Assembly: GCA_034698045.1 (NCBI GenBank)
Contig: JAQGAU010001045.1
Coordinates: 1-21,835 of the forward strand
Reading direction: 5' to 3'
Source: Paramacrobiotus richtersi
Taxonomy: Eukaryota > Tardigrada > Eutardigrada > Parachela > Macrobiotidae
DNA length: 21,835 bases
Part shown: positions 1-9,600 of the stretch, piece after piece
Layout of the letters: each line of letters begins with the position of its first letter
Numbering within the stretch: the first letter of the stretch is position 1
Notes under the pieces: generated by a model
Told to the model about the DNA's origin: nothing
Seen by the model: the letters and a program-made list of their open reading frames with translations, nothing else
The model's database searches: none
Position numbers and translations under genes: made by a program

Positions 1-303
1 CAAAAAAACCCCCCCCCCCCCCCCCCCCCCCCGCTCCGCCAAAACGTCCCCCTGGACTTTTTTGCCGGGTCCCCCCTGTAACCATTGCCAAAAGCGTAAC
101 CCTTACGCTTACTTGGTGACCGCAAGGACCTGGACCTATGACGTAAACCTGAAAACCGTGGCGATCCGAGATCCGCCACCAGGTGCCACCGCTGCCACCA
201 CTGTGACCATATTGCCGGTGATGCTCTGGGCGCTGTATCTAGAGGGGACTTAATTGCCGGCGATGTTTCGGGTACTGTCTGAACGCGGACTCAATTGCCG
301 GTC
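1..303. repeat. C homopolymer followed by 41-bp minisatellite at the window edge
   Basis: The window opens with seven A, then 24 consecutive C (9-32), then GC-rich sequence. At 211, 253 and 294 the core ATTGCCGG recurs at 42 and 41 bp spacing. The two complete units (211-252 and 253-293) align along their length, for example in the ends GGGGACTTA and GCGGACTCA. Looser TTGCC cores sit near 62 and 83. No gene is supported. The long C run may be a true simple repeat or an artefact of a scaffold end. Confidence 0.6.
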
Positions 304-596
304 ACACAGGCCGTGATGCAGACAGCAGTTTTGTTGGGTTCCAAACTTCGAATGTTTTTTTCAGCTCGCGCACTCATCGCTTATCTGGTTATGTGGATCC
401 GGTATTGAAACGGTTGCTGTATTTTTGTACTAGCAGTGCTCTTTCTGCCCATTTTACCCAACAGCTGCGAAAAAGAGGTCCATTGTATCGCCCTATTCAA
501 AAAGCCTTAGCTCTACCTTGCTCTTTAAATTCCATAAAACGTGGCTGCCAAGAAAGATGTCGCCGGAAAGAGCAAAAAATTTAGTACGTTCTGACA
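304..596 (+). pseudogene. Inverted, decayed copy of the gene C exon and downstream sequence (left arm of a fold-back)
   Basis: Read on the plus strand this segment matches the reverse complement of 697-993 along its length. Examples are CAGCTCGCGCACTC and GGTTATGTGGATCC in both arms, and the later pairs CTTGCTCTTTAAATTCC with CTGTGCTCTTTGAACTC. The start of the copy encodes AVMQTAVLLGSKLRMFFSAR, matching AVMWAAVSVGSEFRMFLSAR in gene C. An 11-bp insertion (ATCGCTTATCT) then breaks the frame and a stop follows, so this arm is non-coding debris of the same gene family. The arms are clearly diverged, so it is an old event and not a simple assembly echo. Confidence 0.75.
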
Positions 597-696
597 CGGA
601 ACCAGCCAGTTTGATTACATACTGCACACAGTGAATATTTGAAATGTTTGAGTGCTCACAACTTTTTCGAATATCAACCGATTCCGCCTATCTTGG

Positions 697-993
697 GTCA
701 AAACGCGACACATATTCTGCTCTTTCTAACGATATCTTGCAAGCCAAGTTTTACTGAGTTCAAAGAGCACAGAAGTGCTAAAACTGTTAGAATAGTGCGA
801 TGCAGTACACTTGTTTTTTTGCAGCGTTGGGGGAGTACTGTACTGGAAACACATTTATAGACCAACCATTTCAATCCAACCAATTTATAGACCAACCAAT
901 ATTGGATCCACATAACCGAGTGCGCGAGCTGAAAGAAACATTCGAAATTCGGAACCCACCGAAACTGCTGCCCACATCACGGCCTGTGGCCTG
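697..993 (-). repeat. Right arm of the fold-back, overlapping the 3' part of gene C
   Basis: This is the partner of 304-596 in opposite orientation, with about 100 bp between the arms. It covers the last third of the gene C reading frame and about 190 bp beyond its stop. Inside it, ATTTATAGACCAACCA occurs twice, 30 bp apart (853-868 and 883-898). This local duplication is absent from the left arm, so it arose in this arm or was lost from the other. Confidence 0.75.
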
Positions 994-1286
994 AAGTTCA
1001 AGGATGCAGTTCGGTTGTACGTACTGTAATTACTGTGGCGCGTACCATTGAATATCGATGTGTTGAGTTGGACATTTAAACTAAAGCGTTCCGGTGCAGT
1101 ATGATTTGCGGTCGATATCCAGGATACATTGGGATTATTTCCGGTTACACTCCACATGGGACAAAGATCCGTATCAAAGTTGCACGAGAACTCTTTGACA
1201 GGATAGACTTCGACCTTAGTCAAGATCACTGAAGCATACAAAAGCCAGAAAACCGCGCATAAGGTGTAATATAAGCGGAAGTTCAT
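885..1286 (-). CDS. Gene C: 5' fragment of a third MAM-domain receptor paralogue (signal peptide plus MAM-like module)
   Basis: A 133-codon frame begins at 1286 with an N-terminal hydrophobic stretch of a secreted or membrane protein (LYYTLCAVFWLLYASVIL). It continues into a module opening F-S-C-N-F-D-T-D-L-C-P-M-W, the C-x-F-x(n)-C-x-W start seen in every MAM-like repeat of genes A and B. It is rich in N-x-S/T sites. The later part AVMWAAVSVGSEFRMFLSAR aligns with the middle of other modules. The frame is open upstream to another ATG at 1367, but 1286 has A at -3 and directly precedes the hydrophobic segment. A possible phase-1 donor (CTCG/GTTATG) lies at 917. No later MAM, transmembrane or kinase exon is visible before the window edge, so the gene is truncated, continues outside, or is a relic. 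Unlike gene A, signal peptide and first MAM share one exon. Confidence 0.6.
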   Translation of the reverse strand: MNFRLYYTLCAVFWLLYASVILTKVEVYPVKEFSCNFDTDLCPMWSVTGNNPNVSWISTANHTAPERFSLNVQLNTSIFNGTRHSNYSTYNRTASLNFRPQAVMWAAVSVGSEFRMFLSARALGYVDPILVGL

Positions 1287-2058
1287 GCTGGAACGAATCA
1301 CTTTGGGAGATGCCTGATAGTCTAGTGGATCATCGGAACAGCTACAGCAAAATACACGCACATTCAAAAATGTCCGGTAACGATTTTGGTTTTTCTTAAT
1401 GTTTGGATTTTAACGTACCATAGCAGTCTCACGGCACTGTATTCTGTACCGTTGCGGCTTTTGCCTTCAATGGGACAAAAAAATCAGCTTATTCTCATAA
1501 TGCGTGCGAAGGCTCTATTAGAAAAACATACGTTTGCAAAAATGTAAGCACTACGCAGTACTTGTCCGGTATTCGGGGCATAGTTTGAGTATAGTGGAAC
1601 AACTTAGGCAGCCAAAAAAGAAAGCGTTATATTGCCTTTACGTGCACGAGTACCATTTTTGTGCGTAATGTACGTACGCGTTCATGATAACGTCATATTG
1701 ATTTTATAGTAAATTGTGGTCGACGTTGGTGATTTGGGCCGGCGCCGTTAAATCTGTTCAGGTGCATTTAGCTCGTGAGCCTATCCAGATGCATTTAGCT
1801 CGTCAGCCTTCTTTTTTAATCAGAGTCAGATTAATATAATCAGTGTTCCGTAACCGAACCGGCCAACTTTTGACCAATAGGGATCGATATCATCATATAA
1901 CGAAGACACATTGCAATTACTCTTTTAGGGTATTGCACTGCAAAAGGAGAACATCGGTACATACAAGCTAGCCAGTGCGCATGCAATCCGAAATGCGATC
2001 CAGGTCTTTACTTGGGTAGTACGCAACAGATAACAATTAATTAACAATAAGCATGCCG
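1287..2058. other. Intergenic spacer between gene A stop and gene C start
   Basis: I see no gene here. It must hold the 3' UTR of gene A and the promoter of gene C. A 27-bp unit containing TGCATTTAGCTCGT occurs twice in tandem (1763-1782 and 1790-1809). A variant polyadenylation hexamer ATTAAA on the minus strand lies at 1815-1820, about 240 nt past the gene A stop. No AATAAA is visible close to the stop. Confidence 0.5.
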
Positions 2059-3655
2059 TTAATTCTTCGCAGCAGTCGGTGATTGTCTGACAATCTCGTT
2101 GTCCTCCTTTTCGCAGCTTATATACATTTCATTTGTCTCGCACGGCAGCAAAGCGGCAAACGAAGCCATCACGGCGGTAATCGGTGGACGGTTTTCCCAA
2201 TCGAACTGCCAACAGCTGTTTACGGTATCGTATCTGTGAGAAGCGTCTTTATTAGAGCACGGCTGAATAAAGTCATTGAACCAATGCAAACTGGGGTGAA
2301 CATAAAGCGTACTTACACTGTTTCAGGAAGCAGACGCGGCAACGGTAGTCTGAGCCCTGCTTTTAAGTGGTCAAACAGTGCTTCACACGTCACATTTGGA
2401 CTAGCGATAAAATGACCGTATGGTCTGGCACCTAACGTGAAGATTTCCCAAACGAGTATGCCGAATGACCATACATCGCTCCGACAACTGCACAGGTCAC
2501 TGCCTGGAAGTAAGAGCTCTGGGGGCATCCATTGTGCTGGCAGCAAGCTCTAGTGCAAATAACACCAATACATACAGTAGCCACAATGCGTGCAACCGCC
2601 ATAATGCTCATCATGAGAAATAACAGAACGTGTACATCTAATATCTTGAAATTGATCCGGTTGATGTTGTAAAAATGTTTCTACACTCTCTTATACCCAG
2701 TGTTGGTGATTCAGGACATAACTGAGATCGGTCCGACCAACTCCGAAGTCGAGTCTGGGTTTGCCGGCTCCTTAGGTAATTAAGACTTACGTTCTCTTGC
2801 GCCACCATCACGTCCCCTTCGAATTTGGTGCGGCCAAAATCGGTAATTTTGGCTCGCTTATTCTGGTCAAGCAAGACGTTTCGTGCCGCAATATCCCCGT
2901 GGACGATGTGTATGTTTGAAAGAAAAACCATTCCTCGCGCCACGTCGTGTGCAAACGCTGTCAGCTGCTTGATTTCTTCCCTATCGGGCGAGCTATCCTG
3001 CTGATCTTGCAGAAGAAATACACTGCACTGCGGAAAATTAAACTCGCGTTTGAGGTACGAAAGGAGGCAGCCCAGATGACAATATTCCATAATAATGGTG
3101 AATTCACCTGGACCAAATTCGCGATTTGTAACGGCCGTGACACTTTCCAGTTGACGAAATGTTACCGCGAACTGTAACGCCCAGAAGTTCGACGATATTC
3201 CGATGTTGCCCAATCTTGATGTATACCGCCATTTCTCCCAGAAAGCGATCCCTTTCAGTGACTGATTTGCGGCGCATGCGCTTAACAGCTACCGGACGGT
3301 TACCAATCCAGCCCAGCTGAACCTGTCCGAAGCGACCCTCCCCAATGCACTGATTTTCTGAAACTTTGTTATCTGTTTCGTTCGGATAGAATATGTTCCT
3401 GAGGAATATGGCTAACCGAATTTGATCAACCAGAATGGTTGCTCGAATCGCTCCACTAGTTCCCGTGGAAGCAATCCGATGAGGAGCTGCCGGGCTTCTT
3501 CCGCAACCTAATGCAAATCTCTCATCTATGCATATATTAAAGCTGCAAGTAAAAGCAAGTAAAGCGCAAGCCTACTTTATTCCGATGCCATATGACAAAA
3601 CAGGTGAATCCAAAGACAGTGGGCACCGCAAGTATCAGTAACAAAAGGAAGACAC
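2059..3655 (-). CDS. Gene A transmembrane helix, juxtamembrane segment and atypical tyrosine kinase domain
   Basis: Exon 3655-3576 encodes the membrane helix VFLLLLILAVPTVFGFTCFV, followed by WHRNK. The juxtamembrane exon is 3507-3417. The kinase starts at 3357 with an intact glycine loop (IGEGRFGQV), the ATP lysine in VAVKRM and the helix-C glutamate in GEMAVYIKIG. The hinge region reads IIMEYCHLG. A short kinase insert follows, as in split-kinase RTKs. The catalytic loop is HGDIAARN, with Gly for Arg of HRD. DFG is present (ITDFGRTK). The activation segment has no tyrosine and ends QWMPPE in place of APE. DVWSFGILVWEIFTLG and NSCWQFDWENRPP are standard RTK C-lobe motifs. The tail after the last helix is short and ends with TAA at 2059-2061. 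It retains the catalytic Lys, Glu and both Asp, so it may still be active as a non-RD kinase. Confidence 0.88.
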
Positions 3656-6600
3656 CTGAGCAAAAGACCAATCGCTCCCGATTAATGCATTCATAATAAT
3701 TGTCCATACGGCGTATGTGCACGGTGGGACTGTGCCCATATACTACCTTGAAGTCCAAGTGACACCTGGCTCGTGTCATCTAAAATAACGCAAACATAAG
3801 CAATCTCTAGCCCCGTAAAATAGGTCCGCAACCATAAGTAGCACTTGTCTTTGCAAGATCTATACTTCAGAAGTAGTAACCAGGCCGATTAGCACATTGA
3901 TTGCACGTTAAAGAAAGCTACTGAAAGTTATGCACTGCCAGATTCGTGCGAGCAACCTCGGCAACAATTACCTGGCCCAGCAAGCAAGTCAACACCATCC
4001 AGCAACACAAACCCGTGTGAATCCAAAACTATCACGGCAAAAACAAGTTGGTTTATATTTGCAGCATCCAGATCCGGTACATCCAGCTCAATGAGCACCC
4101 ACGAAGTTCGGAGCTCGTCCGCTCGTGAATGGGAACTCCATATTATTGCTTCTGGAGCAAGGATGCCAGTTTTGGCGAAATATAGCTCCACATAAGCAGC
4201 TCGGATATCGCTGAGCCGCAGACTAAACTAAACAGCACTCGCTGATGGTTATTGTAATTATCAGGGCAACGTCAGAGCAGTGTGAACGTGGTCACTAGCG
4301 TTTCAGTTCCGGGATGTGCGGAAAGTTTATTCATCCGTATACCATGTCGTTAACACTGATATTATTTACCTGAAGAACAACTTTGTGAGAGCCTTGCTCC
4401 TGCATCCGAGCACCGCTTGCATTCAGCCTGGGACTAACTAGATAGGAGAATGCCGGCAGACTTAAGGACTGACTGTTCCAGGACAGCTTGGCCACATAAC
4501 TTTTCTTCCAGGCATCACTATCCTTCTCGGCATGCCACTGCAGCTGCATGGGATCATTATTGTGCCAGTCGCACAAGTGTCCATCTTCAAAGTCACAGCT
4601 AGGTTGCCCACTCCAGGATGGTTCTGTAAGTCGTTCGACTTCGTGAATCATACTACCGCTATGAGATGCGGCACTTACTAAGCTCTGTTTCGGTCGGTGT
4701 TCTGGTGTCAGGAGGCAGTAACCCGTTTAAAACTGGGCAGTCCACATTGTGAGATAAGATATCGCATTCGTCCTGTAGTGTCACCTCATCCAGCATTATG
4801 GCAACATTACCATGAATAACAGCCGCTTGGAAAGTCAACTATAAATTTAAAATCGCATGGTTTCAGACGAGTCATTGCCGGTACCCTGCAGACGCGGATA
4901 CTGGAGCCTCTGTGTAGTAGAACATTCATTGTACGGTCGTTGCCGGTGATTACTTGTACTGATACCATGTCGTCCGACAATTTCACACATCAGATGCCGT
5001 CCGACGTAAATTTTTCCCTCTCAAAAACTTTTATGCCCTGAAGTCCAGCGTGCTCCAAGGAGACCATCCTGAAGGTCATCCGGACATTGTTGCCGGCACC
5101 CCGAACGCAGCCCAGACGGCAATTGTCTACGGGGCTTCGCCAAACGGTTTGTCTGAACCTAACTGCCTACCTGGCGCCGGCAATAGTGTTCGGATGACCT
5201 TTAGATTTGTCTCCCCACTCCTGCCCACGGGGAAGAAAATTTTTTGGTGGGCAAAGTCTACCCCGGGCGGAATGTATATCCTTCGCACGGTTTTGCCGAT
5301 TCACAGGCAAAGGTGTCCGCCGGACGGTTTTGCCGTCTGGGCGGTGTTACCGGCCACATTTGTCCTAACAAACCGGTCAGAAAATTGTGCTTTCCCGGCG
5401 GCCTTTATCTTCAAACATTTGACGCAACAACCGGTCATCGGGCACACGCGGACAAAAGAAGACTGTACACTAGTGTCAATCCCTCCTTTCACTTTCGAAC
5501 CTAATGTAGTTCTAAAAGTGGAGGATAACGTATTGACTTTGCAGTTTGTACGAATGGCACCGTTACCGTAGAATCTTAGATTTGCCGTTTCCCTTTCTTG
5601 AAAAAGAACGCGAGCAGGCAACATTACTAACAATGGCTTGTCAAGAGAAAAAACGGGCGTCGTAGGTAGGTGAGATACTGCAGTACACAGTACTGTATTT
5701 GTTGGGCTGATAATATAAACATAGCGGACTAAGGGCTAGCTGCTTCTGTGCACTTGTGTTTCTGAAGAAATTGGTCTGAACTTGGTAACATGGCAATATT
5801 ATGATAAACACAACCAAGAACAAAAAGCTCTTGTTGTGCTCTAGTACTTGGATTTAGGAGCCGCAACGTGACTAACTTACGTGTTCCATACTTACTGTAA
5901 ACGGAAACTTTAGACATAAGTCCATTTCTACTGCTTTCCACTGCGGGGTGCTTCCGAGTGCATTACCGACAATGGGTCCAGCAGGAGCCTTCCAGAGCCG
6001 AAAACGGTTGTCCCGTGGCGTCTCTGTTACGAGACTGAAAACGGCGTATCCAGACCCAAGCAACAAGTATGAGAATCTTAGTCGGCTGCTTAAAGGATGA
6101 TGATACTTCGTTTGCAGCTCTCTTGTACTTTTATCAAGCTGGAACAGCGTCCCGTTCAGGATGGCACGCCCCGAATTAATGCTCCATCCATCTACTCCGT
6201 ATTTTATGGGATTCCAATCGCAGCTTTTACCTTGGAAGTCGCAGGTGATGTTTGCATAACTCGAACGGTTGCAGGTTTCTGCAAATTAGTTCAGGTCTGT
6301 CGACTGGTAGCAGCTGGTGGAGATAAATATTACCAGCAAACGGTGGGCTATCAGTTTGTTTTGCCATTGTGTATCCTAGAAATGTGAATTAACTTCAGAC
6401 ATTGCAGTTCCCAGACATGACTCAGATTTTAAATTTTACGTTAGACCTTTATTTATATTTACATTACAGTACCTTTACCTTGCCTTTAAGTTGGTGTAAT
6501 TCTGTTACATAAATTATTTATTCGGCGGTGTAGCTAACAGTAATGTCGACACACTCAAAATTCCAAAAATCAAACAAAAAACATCTGCCATAATAGCACG

Positions 6601-9600
6601 AGTCGGAACGATAGCTAAAATCAAAATAACATTGTCGCGCATAATTTCCATGCCTCAACGCTGAAAAAAACAAGATTATACTCGTAATATAAGTATATAC
6701 AAGCTTGGCTGCGCGCAGATTTGTATTAATGTGTTTTTCGTTACGATCGTTTATATAGGATCGCAGCAACTTTCACAAACGGCACCCTTCTTTTAACTTC
6801 GTTTCTTTCATATGGTGAAAAGCGAAAAGTCTGTTTGGTGTTTGGGGGTATAGATCGACAAACATCTGAGTGGACGGAGCAGTTCAGGAAGTTTCAACGG
6901 AAGAAGAATTTCGGGATCGTCCCGGCGAAGACAGGCCCACAATACAAAAAGTTCAATCCTTGTTAGCAACAGCCAGTAAAACGTCTCATTATAGTCCCGC
7001 CTGCAGAAAAGTGCTTATTGCAGAAATTGTTTTTTGCTAGGTTCAAACTTTTGCTTTAATTATACGCCGCTCACTAATTGGTGACTAGAAAAACAGAGGA
7101 ATGTATTATCAAGGTTGCCTGCAATGCCAATATAGAAGTTTCAGGTTTCGCCATCTCTATCGTTATGTCACCAAAATAATTTTGAAATCCGTTTCAGAAA
7201 CCTAGATGAAGTTATTGTAAAAAATAATACCCAGGTGAGCCCCTGCTCAGTTTTCATAGTTCTTTGCAGAAAAAAATTGTTTGCGGAGTAGTACAAAAGA
7301 AATATGGTTGAACTGTGGAATTCAAGCGAATCAAAGAAGTAGAATTAATGTATGGATTATAAGACATGAGGATCTAGTAGTTCTACAGTGCGTATGCAGA
7401 TTAGTAACCATTTGATGTTTCTAACAATAAGTACCTTATTTCTCTACTCTTTACAATCATACAATGTGTGGTCATGTACCACTCCTCCTTTCGCGGTCTC
7501 ACCGTTTTCAGTAGTGTACCAAATGCTACTCACGGCAAAAAACGCCGCGGGAAATGGGGGATTTGGTTTGCTGCGAAAGAACTCAACCAACAAGCGTAGC
7601 TGAAAAAAGCCACGTAAAGTATGTATAACTGGTATACAAATTACCACGTAATCTTGGTATCGATAACGAGCTGTCTCATACTTGTATAGTGCGTCGGTGA
7701 AACTGCTTCGGGAAGTGAACATTCATTCCAAACCATTCAGCAATATCGAAGGCAAAGCTGAACACTTGTACAGTTTCCCAAATGGACGTGCCCGAATCCC
7801 GTGCCAATACAGTGAAGCGAACTGGTTGTCCCCTGGCGATATAGGTAAGCACCAACTGGGACTCGGGTTCCACAAACAGAGGTGGACTTATAACTGATCC
7901 CGATTTACCATTCGTCACGCCCATCCCACTAGCATCGATCTTCAAAGCCATTTGAGGTGAATAAGCTCCTGTGCTGGTGACATACGTTGTGTTACAGAAA
8001 ATGTTTGGGTCAGAGTCAACACAGCGCCAGCCGCAAAAACTGGTTGCGTCAGCTTCGCAAGTATTCGAATCGCATGTCAGCGATGTGGGCGATTGTGTGC
8101 TGTTTGAGGAGCATACAGAAAGAGCATCCCCAGCGACGCTGTCACCTTCGTCGTCAAACGTAAGTTCGTCAAGCCAAAAACCTGGTGGCGGATGCCTGCA
8201 AAAAAAGGTCATAGTTCCAAAAATAATGTATGACTGAATTGCGCGAAGCAATATCATGTGAATTTCCAGTTTTAAATTTTGATGGTGTATGACACCGTAT
8301 GACTAGCAACAAACTGCAGTTATCCAGAAAAGCGGACCGGACGGCCTTCATGCACGTAAGAAGTTAAGGACTAATCGATACTCCGGTCTTTTCGTCAAGA
8401 CACTCTGGATGTCAGCTTATCGACATCAGTACTGCGACCAGAAATAGTTCCGATATATGTCTCACTGTCTCAGCATTATGGAGTTCTATGTATTTCCATT
8501 TCCAAACCATAAAACTTAAGCACTTGCTTGGGCTTATTTATAACCAAAAGTTTAAAGCTGAAAGAAATTTTCAGCAGAAATTTGTCCAGTTTCAGATACA
8601 CTGCGAGACTGAAGCAAGTCAATCGGCACTTACAATTTGAAAAGGACATGAAAGGCAAGCTGAAATCGTCCTGGCAAGCAGAACCGCAGTCGAATGGGGA
8701 GCCATTTCTGACTTTGTTCTAGTGGAGGACCTTGGGTTCGTTGTTTAAAACTCCACAGAGTTATCCTGGTGCCGTTAGCATATTCGGCATTGAGAAACGC
8801 GTAGTTCACTTGAGCACTAACGTAATAGTAGAAGAATAACTGTGCCGGCCGCAGTTGGACGATGTCCGGGGACAACAGTGGTCCCATCTGAAACGGCATT
8901 ATATCCGGACTCTCAGTAGGTACGCTCTGGATCACTACCGCCCCTTCACCCACATGGGGCACCCTAACGAAATTCTTGACGTGGAAGACCTCTCGTGCGA
9001 TGATCACCTGCGCGTTTGTGTCTTGCGGGGACAGCTGCCATCCGCACAGGTTGCGATCAAAACTGCAAGAAACGGTCCGCGTATGTGGATAGTCAGACTG
9101 CAACAGCTCCGGTTCGACATCACTGCATCCGTCGCTATCCGTCAATGTTTCGGCTTCGTTGGCCACGTAGACGTTCCATAACTGTACGGACTGTCCGGGG
9201 CGCAAGAACACTGTAACGAATTGTAAACGGATATCATTTAACACGACTATTCCAGAGCATCTTTGACTTTCTTCGCACCAAATTTTTTTCATTTATGCAC
9301 TAGAAATGGTGTTTGACAATGGTTCGGTTTGGCGAGGAGCGCTACATGCGTTGACACGATACGTCGATCGCATCTGGAAACTGCCTCCTACCGCCGTAGC
9401 TGCCGGCTTTGCGGCCGAGGAAGTGGAAAAGAAGGAAACACGGAACTGCGCTTATTTAGACGGCAATTAAAACAATAAACAGATACTACTGTATTTGCAC
9501 ACTGTGTAAACTATACAGTGATAACAAATTGTAAAGGTCGATGTACATCAAACATGTAACTGCATGGTTTCTTACATGGTTATTTATCGTCTAAATTCCA

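Noticed and set aside
1284..1367. Upstream start codon at 1367 for gene C
   Set aside because: It adds about 27 hydrophilic residues before the signal-peptide-like segment and has a poorer start context (T at -3) than the ATG at 1286.
5050..5571. Plus-strand open frame of 173 codons
   Set aside because: It lies inside a gene A intron among TTGCCGG repeats, has no recognisable motif, and sits in GC-richer DNA where long open frames arise by chance. The opposite strand is also open nearby.
6279..6400. Peptide YTMAKQTDSPPFAGNIYLHQ as the gene A MAM4 tail exon
   Set aside because: It resembles a module end, but the acceptor (TTCTAG) requires a phase that the upstream donor at 7682 does not give, so I left it as an alternative and not a called exon.
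6870..7020. Possible Tc1/mariner transposase remnant on the plus strand (DRPGEDRPTIQKV)
   Set aside because: Only about 40 codons with one weak motif. No DDE residues, terminal inverted repeats or TA duplication could be seen.
8855..9216. Plus-strand frames opposite gene A exon 4
   Set aside because: They are antisense shadows of the MAM2/MAM3 exon, which has the MAM signature and proper splice sites.
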